Positions 49,201 to 57,644 of a DNA stretch of 64,000 bases are shown in pieces. The stretch comes from Brevibacillus fortis (GTDB lineage Bacteria; Bacillota; Bacilli; Brevibacillales; Brevibacillaceae). The DNA lies in the NCBI RefSeq assembly GCF_003013395.1, contig NZ_PXZM01000038.1:1-64000 (forward strand), written 5' to 3'. The notes beneath the pieces are model-generated. The model made no database searches, was not told where the DNA came from, and was given only the letters and a program-made list of their open reading frames with translations. The position numbers and the translations under genes are program-made. The number at the start of each line of letters is the position of its first letter. The first letter of the stretch is position 1.

Positions 49201-49592
49201 CTGATCGCCAGATAGTCGCGCTCAGGGCATACTACCTTCAAGCCTTCTGGCAACCGCGATACCAAGCTTTCTTGTGCGAGTACAATCGTAGTGTCTGCAT
49301 CTTGCAGCATATAATGGACTCGCTGCGGAGGGTAGGCAGGATCAAGCGGGACATAGGCCCCGCCTGCCTTTACAATCGCAACCATACCGATGATCATTTC
49401 GAACGAACGATCCATATACAAGCCGACTTTGCTCTTTGTTCCTACCCCACACTTTTTCAAATAATGGGCCAGCTTGTTCGCCCTGCTATTCAGCTCTTGA
49501 TAAGTGAGTGAGGCATCCTTCCATAGCAAAGCGATGTTGTCAGGATGAAGCTCGACCTGCTCCTCAAAGAATGCCGTGATGGATTTGTTCAT
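43221..49592 (-). CDS. NRPS: A3-T3-C4-A4-T4-C5
   Basis: A 2123-residue synthetase with two A and two T domains, beginning directly with an A domain. A3 (1-490) has the code, by my alignment, DAFLLGCTFK, which resembles codes for aliphatic residues (Val, Ile or Leu). T3 has Ser540. C4 has HHIITDG at 732-738. A4 (about 1060-1545) gives DDVQVSTIDK, which I cannot assign, and its core A5 motif reads WGATE instead of YGPTE. T4 has Ser1601. C5 (about 1660-2110) has intact HHIGFDG at 1796-1802 and ends the protein. AGGAGGGG precedes the ATG and only 10 nt separate it from the upstream gene, so translation is likely coupled. Confidence 0.93.
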   Translation of the reverse strand: MNKSITAFFEEQVELHPDNIALLWKDASLTYQELNSRANKLAHYLKKCGVGTKSKVGLYMDRSFEMIIGMVAIVKAGGAYVPLDPAYPPQRVHYMLQDADTTIVLAQESLVSRLPEGLKVVCPERDYLAISMESDANLEQHATSESLAYLMYTSGSTGNPKGVLIPHRGVIRLVKDASYVSLTTAETMLHMASISFDASTFEVWGSLLNGAKLVVFPYKELDLGEMGQVLRDYQVSTLLLTAGVFHQLIDFHLEDVKGVRQLLVGGDIMSHKHAQKVVDNLSDTLLINCYGPTETTTFATFYPVTDRNAIQQSVSIGRPINDTEVYILNDKQKLVPVGLVGEMYVGGKGLALGYWNRPEINQEKFIKHPFDPDPEARLYKTGDMVKYVPDRGLEFIGRKDNQVKIRGYRIELGEIEAVLNQPEDVREAIVIAQEYGADDKRLIAYIAGDGDVEQWKKYASTQLPPFMVPSYFVKMEAFPLTTQGKVDRKALPLPETVMLEDEFVAPRTATESRIASIWSETLKVERMSIHSSFFDLGGHSLLATQLISRLEEAFQLSIPLRILFECPTIASFHTRMMELSQNGKRERIPTITIASHTEKFPLSHAQQRLWFLQQLEPESTAYNVPHIWRLTGPWNASALEKGWNALLLRHEILRTVFPNENGQPFQAVQPYQFTPLPVIDLREQTEASKEEQLTEVIEQEAGGRFDLHRGPLIQAKLIAVGEEESVLLCTMHHIITDGWSEEILLKEWLAFYEKAQSGSLAELTALPIQYTDFSVWQREWLTDDVIGQQLDYWKAELSGELPVLQLPIDRPRPAVQGYAGSMHKTVLPLTLLEKLKTVSRQENATLFMTMLAAYQSFLSRYTGQTDILVGSPVANRHVKEIEGLIGFFVNTLVYRANLQDGPTFKQLLARIKEKALLAQENQDVPFEKIVESLQLERNTSYSPVFQTMFTWAELSSEVYGSSAGTLEIMPVRHNVSKFDIELSMGESADGLVMNMIYNTDLFDQATVERMAIHFENWLQALVNAPDAPIASLELLPKDERHKIVVEWNRTDATVPENTCLHDLFIEQARKTPERIAAEMGSETITYRELDRRSNQLAHYLIKLGVRPNTPVGLCMNRSLELVVAILGIVKAGGAFLPLDTELPEARMAQLLESSKTNVCITEQEFWHLFEQATHVQCVQPDADKEIIASMPEGLPEQTVKPTDLVSIYYTSGSTGIPKGVENLHVGWVNRMLWMQRQHGLEQGEAVLQKTTLTFDDAAVEFFWPLSVGGRIALLEPWLHRDPEAIIQAAIQYQVACIQFVPSMLNMFVDALTPEHVAKLGTLKNVISSGEALLPETVGKFYRNLNAKLHNTWGATEVSIDSTIYTCAPEDAFEKDCVSVGKPIDNNRIYILDKNLNPVPIGVIGDLYIGGLGLARGYLYNREKTEEAFMENPFVAGERMYRTGDKGYYLPSGNIKFVGRKDNQIKIRGIRVELGEIESTLSRHPSIREAAVISIQNDRGSTELAAYIVGDGDVNEWREFLKGQLPAYMIPTYFTKLDSIPKTTSGKINRNALELPVMKLSDSTMIEPRAIPEEMIHSIWCDILQMNQISIKDSFFDIGGHSLLATQVMSRMRTVLGLDIPLRTIFEFTTIEALAARVAEIKQGAEKNTRIHEVVRVENQPGQQLFEVSHGQRRQWFHAKFSDQEAVGGVYLFEVEGPVDSHVLHKSMGLMSERHRIMRTTIIEKEGQLYQKVYDDLKVDNEYVDLSSLSVTEGEQRIQMDLESALYKPFDFSRESFFRMKLYRVTPTKHFFLLGTHHIGFDGWSLDVFMNDLADVYQQEKSGVYRQSSKPLDYIDYTMWQQARLQNGELNRQRDYWLKQLQQNVEAPIIPREADPYTRDSRISNVTTLSIEPKTVQALSELTRMAGGTGYTTILTAINIWLSLITDQTIITVGSTLSGRTQTDLEGIMGPLINPVAMRTDLSGNPTVLEMLNSTRETAYTAYENQDYPYNLVVEDQLAAKGQKKNLYSVVFIGQQASNNLLESDGIIYRYCPLSRFLDETMVKTYEGSHFVKDDQLDMMLFLSTYHDQLTFTAQYNADVFSRQAMDTFMSQIEHILCQMTENPLQRLSQLKLAEEYDFNELFS

Positions 49593-49602
49593 ACAGCCCC
49601 TC

Positions 49603-52600
49603 CTAATTGCTCTTCCATAGTTCTAGCAATTGTTTTTCTTCATCCTCCGAAATGAGTCGCAAGTTTTCTATGCTCTCGTCAGGGCACGCCGTCACTTGTT
49701 CAAGCCAATTCACAAAATGCCCGATCATTCGTTGTATGGTGGCATACTCAAACAAATCCGCATTGTATCCAAACGAAATCCATACAGAGTGCTCATTCAT
49801 CACTTCGATTGAAATAGACAAGTCAAATTTGGCGACTTTGATTACAGTCGTCACAGGCTCAATTTTTCGATTCGGCCATTCCTTAACGTCTCTCAGATGA
49901 GTATTCATTGTAAAAATCGTTTGGAAGACAGGAGAGTAACTTGTATTTCGTTCTGGTTGAATGGCTTCTATTATTTTTTCAAACGGTACGTCCTGATTCT
50001 CTTGTCCGCGCAATGCTTTTTCCTTGACCTGGGCGACCAGTTCCCTGAAGCTCGGTCCCTCTTCTACATTCGCCCGGTAAACAAGCGTGTTTACAAAGAA
50101 CCCGATCAATCCTTCCATTTCTTTGCGATTGCGGTTGGCAACCGGACTTCCGACCAAAATGTCTGTTTGTCCGGTATATCGGGAGAGGAAGCCTTGGTAA
50201 GCGGCCAGTAAGGTCATGAACAGGGTTGTTCCTTCTTGTTTGCTGAATGCTTTTAGACTCGCCAATAAGGCTGGCTCCACTTGTATATGCTGCATATTTC
50301 CTCGATAGCTTTGAATGACTGGTCGTGGATGATCAAATGGCAACTGCAACACAGGAAGGTCGCCCGCCAATTCATTTTCCCAATACATCAGTTGCTCGTT
50401 TACTGTCTCATCCGTTAACCAATCCCTTTGCCACACTGCATAATCCCCGTATTGAATAGCCAATGGTGGTAGATCGGCTGGCGTGCCGCTAACTGCTTCT
50501 TCGTAGAAAGCCATCCATTCGTCCAACAAAATATCCTCTGACCAGCCATCGAAAACAATGTGATGGACGGTGCACAATAGAACGTACTCCGAATCACCTT
50601 TTTTCATCAGCACAGCTTCAATCAGCGGTCCTTGCCTCAAGTCAAATACGCGCTCCGCATTCCGTTGAATATGATGAGCGACCTGCCTTTCCTCTTCTTC
50701 CACAGAGAGATCCCCGAGGTCAATAACAGGCAACGCTACCGGTTGATACGGCTTGACGAGCTGTACAGCAGTCTCATTTTGTTTTGCGAATACCGTGCGA
50801 AGCATTTCATGACGTTCAATCAATCGGTTGAAGCCTTTTTCCAGCCCGCTAACATCCCAAGCACCGCTCAAACTCCAGACATACGGAATGTTGTAGACGT
50901 TGCTTCCGGGCTCCAGTTGGTCAAAAAACCATAGCCTCTGCTGCCCAAAGGATAGCGGAATTGGTTTCGTCCTATCCACTAGCTGCAATGCGGGCAATTG
51001 AGTCGCTTTTCCGCCATGACGCCATTCGTTTATCCGCTTGGCCAGGCTCTCAATGGTCGGACATTCGAAAATATCTCGCAGAGGGAGCGGCTGACCGAAC
51101 ACTTCTCGTATGCGCGAGGCGACCTGCGTCGCTAATAGAGAATGGCCTCCCAAATCGAAGAACGAATCAAATACGCCAATTTGGTCGATCCGCAAAATAT
51201 CGCTCCATATAAGTGCAAGTAATTCCTCTGTTGTGTTGCGAGGCGCTGAATAGTGATGGCTTACCGTATGGCTGTCAGGCAGTGGCAATGCTTTGCGATC
51301 CAATTTGCCACTTGATGTGAGCGGCATTTTCTCCACCTGTACAAAATAAGAAGGAATCATGTAAGGTGGCAGCTGCTTCTGGAGATGGTGCTTGTACTCT
51401 TCGACCGTTGTGGCACCACTGTAATAGGCGATTAATCGTTTATCTCCCGGCTCAAACTCATGGGCAATCACAGCGACTTCCCCTGCGCCTTGCTGCTTCC
51501 TCATAAGCGCTTCGATCTCACCCAATTCAATTCGATACCCGCGAATTTTCACTTGGTTGTCCATCCGGCCAATATACTCAATATTTCCGTCTGGCATCCA
51601 CCGCGCATAATCCCCTGTCTTGTACATTTTTTCTTCTGATAAACGTCCATATGGATTCGGGATAAAACGCTCTGCTGTCAGCTCAGGCTTTCCTACATAC
51701 CCTCGCGCAAGCCCTACGCCCCCGATCACTAACTCTCCCATTACCCCAACTGGCTGCAAGTGGCATTCTTTGTTGATGATATATGCCTGCGTATTATCAA
51801 TCGGTTTCCCAATAGGTATGACCTTACTGTCCCCATGACAATCATAGTAGGTCACTTCAATCGTCGTTTCCGTCGGTCCATACAGATTGTGGAGAGTCGT
51901 TTGATTCCGCTGCTGAATCAATCGATGAAAACGTTGCACCTGTTCCGTAGTCAAAGCCTCCCCAGTCGTATACACGCGCTGTAAGGTTTTGATTTCATTC
52001 GCACAATCGTTGCTTTGCAAATGATCTAAAAAGATGCTGAGCATCGATGGAACAAAGTGAATATAGGTGATCTGGTGCTGGGCGACCGTTTTTACAATCA
52101 GCTCCGGGTCTTTTTCTGCATGAGGAGCGAGAAAACATAGCTTGCTGCCAGTGAAAAACCATAAAACTAATTCGGTTACCGAAACATCAAAGCAATAGGG
52201 AGTTTTTTGCATGAGCGTGTCGTGCTCGCCCATCGGATAGCGATGAACCATCCAGTTCATGCGATTGACTACAGAGCGATGTTCAATCATGACGCCCTTT
52301 GGTGCTCCCGTCGAGCCTGAGGTATAGATGACGTACGCCAAATTGGTCGATTGGGCCACTGGCTCAAGATTGTCGCATTCCACCTCTTGGTCAGACATAT
52401 CCTCGCCAAATAATAGGACCGGACCATTGAAATCGATTGATGTCCTGAATTTCTCTTGCATGACGACTACTTTCGTATCGCTATCATGAAGAATATAGGA
52501 CATTCTTTCTTTCGGTGCCATCGTGTCCATCGGCATATAAGCTCCACCAGCTTTTAAAATGCCAAGGATCCCAATCATCATGTCGGGAGAACGTTCAGTC

Positions 52601-55600
52601 ATTAATCCGACTAATGTATCCGGTTTCACTCCAAGGTTTCGCAATTTTCTTGCCAGGGTATTGGCACGATGATTAATTTGCCGATAGGTCCACTGTTCGT
52701 TTTCAAATATGACCGCAATTTGCTCTGGTGTCCGGTCAACTTGCTCCTCAAAAATTTGATGAATCGTTTTCTGATCCGCAAACGCAACCGAAGTGTCATT
52801 CCACTTCTCGCGTATTTGATTCTGCTCAGAAACGGTCAACATTGGCATGGCATGCAGCGTTTGGTCACTGTGGGTAAGAACGCTTTTCAGCAATTCGATA
52901 TAGTGCTCAATCATGCGGCGCATGGTAGATTCGTCATACAAATCTGTATTGTATTCCCAATCCAAGCTGATACTCCCGTATTCCTCCTTCGTTAAAAGAG
53001 AATCGGAGAGCTCAGAGTGGTTCGTCACGACCACGTTCATATCAAATTTTGCCGATCCGTTGCTAATGCCTTCGGTGAGTTGGATATCCAAATTGGGTAC
53101 AGGTAAATGGGTGACTTTCGTGTCTTGAAAGCTAAACATGACCTGGAATACAGGGTTCCGGCTTTGATCGCGTTTCATTTTTAGGGCATCGACTACCTGA
53201 TCGAATGGAATTTCTTGATTCTCGTAGGCTTCCAATGCTGACATTTTGACTGCTTGCAAAACATCCTGAAACGTCATCTTATCGGTAAACTGCGTCCGAA
53301 TCACAATATTGTTAACAAACATCCCGATCAAATCCTCGGTGTCCCTCCAGCGACGATTCGCGATACCCGAGCCTACAATAATATCTTCCTGATTCGAATA
53401 CCGATGCAGCAATGTCTGAAAGGCCGCCATCATGACCATGAATAAGGTCGTGTTTGTTTTCATGCAGTAATCACGCAATTGCAGATACAACTCTTCCGGT
53501 ATTAAATGGGTGAACATGTTCCCGTTAAAGGTTTGATTCACCGGGCGTGGCCTATCGGTTGGCAGCTCCAGAATTCCGTCGGCTCTGCTCAACAAATTTT
53601 TCCAGTACGTTAACTGCTTGTTCTCCTTGCCTCGTTTAAACATTTCATTCTGCCATACGCAATAATCGGCGAATTGAATCGGCAAATCCGCGAGCGGAGA
53701 TGGTTTATTCTCCAGATAAGCACTGTACAGCGTAAATAGTTCTTTCAGGAATTTGCGGAACGACCAGCCATCATGAATCAGATGATGTTCCACAAACAGG
53801 ATGACCGATTCCCGATCAGAGATCTTGTAAACCAGCCATCTAGCCAATGGCAGCTGTGAGATATCGATCGGATTTTTGATCTCTTCTTGAATCAATCTCT
53901 GTACTTCACGTGCACGGTCACTCTCAGGTACATGTGAAACATCAATAACGGGCAATTTCACATCGAATGGTTCATAAATGACCTGATACGGCTGTCCATT
54001 TTTCTCAAGAAAAACGGTTCGAAATATTTCATGTCTACGTACAATCTCCGTAAAGCATCGATTCAAAATAGGGATATCTAGCATCCCTCGCACTTTCATG
54101 GTTGCCTGAAAGATATACGCCAAATTATTGGAGCTTAACTGTTCGAGGAACCACACTCTTTCTTGCGAATAAGAGAGCGGCAAATCTCTATCTCGTGATG
54201 CCCTGCTTATGGCAGGAAACGCATCCATCGAGTATGTATCCTCTGCGGCATTGATGACCGGCACGATGCTTCGGATCGTCGGATATTGAAACAGAGTAGA
54301 CAGCGGGAGTTCTTTCTTGAAGGTCGCACGGATTCTTGCTACAACCTGCGTCCCTAACAGCGAATGTCCGCCTAATTCAAAGAAATTATCCTCTACGCCA
54401 ATCTCATCATATCCAAACAAATCCTTCCAAATGTCCAAGAGCTGCCTTTCCGATTCCGTCTTTGCTTCTTTATATTCCGCTGAAATATGCGGTCGACTGT
54501 TTCCTACCTCTGGCAGTGACTTTATATCAATTTTTCCGCTGGGCATGCGCGGGAAAACATCCATTTTCACAAAATACGCTGGAACCATATACTCTGGAAG
54601 CTGCGCCTTCAAATAATCACGCCATTCCGTTATGCTTCCAGTCCCTATCACATACGCGATAAGTTTGTTATTTTCATAGGAATCCTTTTGGGCCACGATA
54701 ATGGATTGTTCAATAGATGGATGAGTGCTTAAAATGGTTTCAATTTCCTCGAGCTCAATTCTGTATCCTCTCACCTTGACTTGGTTGTCATTGCGACCAA
54801 GATACTCCAGATTACCGTCAGCTGCATACCGAGCCAAATCTCCGGTTCGATACAATCGCGAATCTGATTCTGGACGATACGGATCGGAAATGAAGCGCTC
54901 TTCGGTCAATTCAGGACGGTTTAAATACCCTCTTGCTACACCTGCTCCACCAATATAGAGCTCGCCAGCCACACCGACAGGTTGGATTTGTAAATGCTCA
55001 TTGAACACGTACAATAGTGTCTGACAGTTTGGTTTTCCAATCGGGATCGAAGAGCGATGGTCATCAGGAGTACATTTGTAGCTGGCAACCTCGACGGTAG
55101 CTTCCGTTGGCCCATAGGTGTTATAGAGGGTTGTCCCATGAGGAATGGTCAATCGTTGCGTAAATTTCTGGACAACTTGAGGTGGAAGCACTTCCCCACC
55201 AGCAGTGACGTATTTCAGAGAGGCTAGTGCAGAGGAAGAACCATCATTTTCGATATAATCCAAGACTACTTTTAACATGGATGGCACAAACTCAAGATGT
55301 GTAATGCTATATCTCTCTACTGCTTTTACAAGCAGAGCGGGGTCTTTCTCATCGCCGTTAGGGAGGATGTACAAGCTGGCACCTTTCAACATCCACCAAA
55401 AGAGTTCCCAGACAGACGCATCAAATGAAATAGACGTTTTCTGCAAGATTCTATCTGTATTCGCCAGCTCACTACGCCTTTCCAGCGTTTGAAGAAAATT
55501 CATGATGGAGCGGTGTTCGATCATGACCCCTTTCGGATTGCCAGTCGAGCCCGAGGTATAGATCACATAGGCCAGATCGTTACCATTCACTTGGTAATCA

Positions 55601-56724
55601 GGCTTATTCATGCTTTCATTCGAAATGATTTCGGAATCATCAGATAAATTAATTGTTTTTACTCCGTCAGGTATTTTGTCAACGGATGCTTCATTCACGA
55701 TGACGATTGGCAACTCTGCATCTTCTATCAGATAGCGCAGTCTTTGAACAGGATAAGCAGGGTCCATCGGGACGTAAGCGCCCCCCGCTTTCAACACACC
55801 CAATATGCTCACGATCATTTCAATAGAGCGCTCCAAGCAAATACCAACAAGCGTCTCCCTCGTAACGCCTATCTTTCTAAGATGATGGGCCAATTGATTC
55901 GAGCGTATATCCAATTCCCTGTAGGTGACTTCCTCTTGCCGATAAACGAGTGCAATGGCCTCTGGATGATGATTGGCTTGGTAGTCAAAGGCAGTCAAAA
56001 TGGTTTCAGGAAGCTCATTCGATTCGTCATTCCTGCACCACACGTCTAGCAATTCGCTTTCCTGACTTTTGGTGATCAATCGCAACTGGTTGACAGGTGT
56101 TTCCCTATTCGTTACAACCTGTTCGATCCAGTTACAAAAGTTCTCCAGCATTCTTCGGATGGTTTCTTGTGTAAACAACCTGGCATTGTAGGTGAAGGAT
56201 ATGCGTAAGACGTCTCCCTCTTCTACATCAACACGCAAATCTACATGTGACCCGTCATACTCGATAGAAAGCTTGTCCATCGTGTCTACATTTCCGGTTT
56301 TTTTAACTCTCAATAAGGTATGAAAGAATGGCTTGGTTCCTGAATCGCTTGCGAATTTCTGTTCCTTCCCGACTTTATCCTTGACCTCGGTTACTAACTG
56401 TTTAACATTCATAGTGCCATCAACCAAGACTCGATTTATCCAAAATACAGTATCTGTCATCAAACCAATCCGAATATCATTTTGCCCCGTATACCTGTAA
56501 AGATAACTGTGGTAAGCAGCTAAAAGCACCGGAAACAAATCGGTCTTTTCTTGTATGCCCATCTGCATAGCTTGCCGACTCACCGTATCAGAAAGATCAA
56601 TCGATTGAGTCTCTCCCACATATCCAGTATGATGATGCCTGGAGATATCGAGCGGTAGCTGTAGCAACGGAACTTCTCCTGCTAAATCTGACGGCCAATG
56701 GTTCATTTGATCTTCCATGGACAT
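49603..56724 (-). CDS. NRPS: half-C-A1-T1-C2-A2-T2-C3
   Basis: A 2373-residue first synthetase. Residues 1-230 are only the C-terminal lobe of a condensation domain (YRYTGQNDIRIG, FTYNARLF); the lobe with HHxxxDG is missing. Then A1 (240-740; code by eye DAWEVATVEK), T1 (Ser788), C2 (848-1290; HHLIHDG 980-986), A2 (1310-1815; DVTHVTLIEK), T2 (Ser1862) and C3 (1920-2373; HHIVFDG 2054-2060). Acidic residues in the A1 pocket would suit a diamino substrate such as 2,3-diaminobutyrate, but this is inference. No lipoinitiation domain is visible, so the peptide probably starts with a free amine. The frame opens at 56787; the ATG at 56724 after GGGAGG is chosen. Confidence 0.92.
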   Translation of the reverse strand: MSMEDQMNHWPSDLAGEVPLLQLPLDISRHHHTGYVGETQSIDLSDTVSRQAMQMGIQEKTDLFPVLLAAYHSYLYRYTGQNDIRIGLMTDTVFWINRVLVDGTMNVKQLVTEVKDKVGKEQKFASDSGTKPFFHTLLRVKKTGNVDTMDKLSIEYDGSHVDLRVDVEEGDVLRISFTYNARLFTQETIRRMLENFCNWIEQVVTNRETPVNQLRLITKSQESELLDVWCRNDESNELPETILTAFDYQANHHPEAIALVYRQEEVTYRELDIRSNQLAHHLRKIGVTRETLVGICLERSIEMIVSILGVLKAGGAYVPMDPAYPVQRLRYLIEDAELPIVIVNEASVDKIPDGVKTINLSDDSEIISNESMNKPDYQVNGNDLAYVIYTSGSTGNPKGVMIEHRSIMNFLQTLERRSELANTDRILQKTSISFDASVWELFWWMLKGASLYILPNGDEKDPALLVKAVERYSITHLEFVPSMLKVVLDYIENDGSSSALASLKYVTAGGEVLPPQVVQKFTQRLTIPHGTTLYNTYGPTEATVEVASYKCTPDDHRSSIPIGKPNCQTLLYVFNEHLQIQPVGVAGELYIGGAGVARGYLNRPELTEERFISDPYRPESDSRLYRTGDLARYAADGNLEYLGRNDNQVKVRGYRIELEEIETILSTHPSIEQSIIVAQKDSYENNKLIAYVIGTGSITEWRDYLKAQLPEYMVPAYFVKMDVFPRMPSGKIDIKSLPEVGNSRPHISAEYKEAKTESERQLLDIWKDLFGYDEIGVEDNFFELGGHSLLGTQVVARIRATFKKELPLSTLFQYPTIRSIVPVINAAEDTYSMDAFPAISRASRDRDLPLSYSQERVWFLEQLSSNNLAYIFQATMKVRGMLDIPILNRCFTEIVRRHEIFRTVFLEKNGQPYQVIYEPFDVKLPVIDVSHVPESDRAREVQRLIQEEIKNPIDISQLPLARWLVYKISDRESVILFVEHHLIHDGWSFRKFLKELFTLYSAYLENKPSPLADLPIQFADYCVWQNEMFKRGKENKQLTYWKNLLSRADGILELPTDRPRPVNQTFNGNMFTHLIPEELYLQLRDYCMKTNTTLFMVMMAAFQTLLHRYSNQEDIIVGSGIANRRWRDTEDLIGMFVNNIVIRTQFTDKMTFQDVLQAVKMSALEAYENQEIPFDQVVDALKMKRDQSRNPVFQVMFSFQDTKVTHLPVPNLDIQLTEGISNGSAKFDMNVVVTNHSELSDSLLTKEEYGSISLDWEYNTDLYDESTMRRMIEHYIELLKSVLTHSDQTLHAMPMLTVSEQNQIREKWNDTSVAFADQKTIHQIFEEQVDRTPEQIAVIFENEQWTYRQINHRANTLARKLRNLGVKPDTLVGLMTERSPDMMIGILGILKAGGAYMPMDTMAPKERMSYILHDSDTKVVVMQEKFRTSIDFNGPVLLFGEDMSDQEVECDNLEPVAQSTNLAYVIYTSGSTGAPKGVMIEHRSVVNRMNWMVHRYPMGEHDTLMQKTPYCFDVSVTELVLWFFTGSKLCFLAPHAEKDPELIVKTVAQHQITYIHFVPSMLSIFLDHLQSNDCANEIKTLQRVYTTGEALTTEQVQRFHRLIQQRNQTTLHNLYGPTETTIEVTYYDCHGDSKVIPIGKPIDNTQAYIINKECHLQPVGVMGELVIGGVGLARGYVGKPELTAERFIPNPYGRLSEEKMYKTGDYARWMPDGNIEYIGRMDNQVKIRGYRIELGEIEALMRKQQGAGEVAVIAHEFEPGDKRLIAYYSGATTVEEYKHHLQKQLPPYMIPSYFVQVEKMPLTSSGKLDRKALPLPDSHTVSHHYSAPRNTTEELLALIWSDILRIDQIGVFDSFFDLGGHSLLATQVASRIREVFGQPLPLRDIFECPTIESLAKRINEWRHGGKATQLPALQLVDRTKPIPLSFGQQRLWFFDQLEPGSNVYNIPYVWSLSGAWDVSGLEKGFNRLIERHEMLRTVFAKQNETAVQLVKPYQPVALPVIDLGDLSVEEEERQVAHHIQRNAERVFDLRQGPLIEAVLMKKGDSEYVLLCTVHHIVFDGWSEDILLDEWMAFYEEAVSGTPADLPPLAIQYGDYAVWQRDWLTDETVNEQLMYWENELAGDLPVLQLPFDHPRPVIQSYRGNMQHIQVEPALLASLKAFSKQEGTTLFMTLLAAYQGFLSRYTGQTDILVGSPVANRNRKEMEGLIGFFVNTLVYRANVEEGPSFRELVAQVKEKALRGQENQDVPFEKIIEAIQPERNTSYSPVFQTIFTMNTHLRDVKEWPNRKIEPVTTVIKVAKFDLSISIEVMNEHSVWISFGYNADLFEYATIQRMIGHFVNWLEQVTACPDESIENLRLISEDEEKQLLELWKSN

Positions 56725-57311
56725 GTTTATCCTCCCTTTTCGCGCTTGGTAATGATGAGAATCTCCGAAACGAGCGAAGTTCCTCACCTGTTCTGATTAA
56801 TCAACACGACACCTCCCCTCCTCTCAGCAATGTCTGCAAAGGAATTCATGAGTGGCTTCATCGCACAGCATATGAAATAATCAGCACAGCGTCTGATGAT
56901 CGGACTTTGTCGGTCTGACACGCTAGAGTAGAGTGTATTTGGAAGAATAACAAGCTCGATCATTTGGTGGATCGTGATGGGAGTAAATTTAGGAGTAGAT
57001 AACAAGGCTTCGCAATCGACACTTCTAGCCCACGACTGTAATCTCGCCGAGGGGCATCTCTGCTTTTCAGTTGAAATAAAATGTGGGAGCGGAACGAGTA
57101 GTCGTGCTTTATACACTAGTGATTGGTTTGCTATGATGAAAGGTGGAGTGTAGAGTGAGGACGTTGTTGTATGTAATCAATGAATCGTGGTTACTAAACT
57201 AGTTACTGATTCTACGAAGGAGAGAAACTTGTTGACATGCAAAGTAGTTGGTTGGTAAGGAGTGGCGGAAAATAACCCATAACAAGTATGTAATGTAATC
57301 TTTTGCCATTT
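56725..57311 (-). promoter_or_regulatory. Long untranslated leader of the peptide operon
   Basis: From the predicted transcription start near 57311 to the first synthetase codon there are about 590 nt. I find no T-box sequence and no hairpin with a T-run. A very strong ribosome binding site (AGGAGGGGAGG) stands a few bases before a GTG at 56807, opening an eight-codon frame (VLINQNR, then stop at 56784) only 60 nt before the synthetase start; this could be a leader peptide. An ORF of 110 codons covers most of the leader but has no ribosome binding site or family likeness. Confidence 0.45.
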
Positions 57312-57317
57312 AAGGAT

Positions 57318-57345
57318 ATTATATCATGTCTGGGTTTTATGTCAA
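57318..57345 (-). promoter_or_regulatory. Consensus sigma-A promoter of the peptide operon
   Basis: On the minus strand TTGACA (57345-57340) and TATAAT (57323-57318) both match the sigma-A consensus exactly and are separated by 16 bases. No minus-strand gene other than the synthetase follows, so this is the likely promoter of the whole cluster. A perfect promoter suggests that control is exerted by a repressor or in the long leader. Confidence 0.75.
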
Positions 57346-57417
57346 ACCTGATGCTATTGTCCTATCTTCGATTAATCGAAAACTAGGACTGGAAAATTTT
57401 TACACATAAAAAATATA

Positions 57418-57487
57418 AGACATCTTTTCTGCCTTGTGCTAGGTTCGCTTCGTAGCTTACCTAACGCCAAGGATGGAAAAAATGTCT
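57418..57487. repeat. Long imperfect hairpin upstream of the cluster promoter
   Basis: Arms of about 27-29 bases, both beginning AGACAT on their own strand and including CCTTG and AGGT, pair imperfectly around a loop of about 12 bases. The element is about 70 bp, lies between the lipoprotein terminator and the cluster promoter, and has no coding frame. It could be a miniature mobile repeat or a structured RNA. Nothing else was seen in 57346-57600. Confidence 0.55.
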
Positions 57488-57600
57488 CTTTTACCGTCTC
57501 TCATTTCCTATCAAACATTCTAGGAAAAGTTATACACACCTACACCCAATGATACTACCATTAAAATACCAAAGTAACACTTCGTAAACATGTGCCAAAC

Positions 57601-57632
57601 AAAACAAAAAGAACCCCAAAAATGAGGTTCCA
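57601..57632 (-). terminator. Terminator after the lipoprotein gene
   Basis: GAACC and GGTTC arms (57611-57615 and 57626-57630), read on the minus strand, are followed by TTTTTGTTTT, 13 nt beyond the stop codon. Confidence 0.75.
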
Positions 57633-57644
57633 ATTGATCGGGCG

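Noticed and set aside
25119..56724. Known edeine, gramicidin or tyrocidine cluster of Brevibacillus
   Set aside because: Six modules, a terminal Orn-E-PBP arrangement and kinase/lyase-type diamino acid genes do not fit the module counts or gene content I know for these clusters. A database comparison would be decisive.
56784..57116. 110-codon frame on the minus strand in the cluster leader
   Set aside because: GTG start without ribosome binding site, no family likeness, odd composition. Only its last eight codons have a strong ribosome binding site, reported as a possible leader peptide.
56725..57311. T-box or other tRNA-sensing riboswitch in the long leader
   Set aside because: No AGGGUGGNACCGCG-like sequence and no terminator with T-run could be found on the minus strand.
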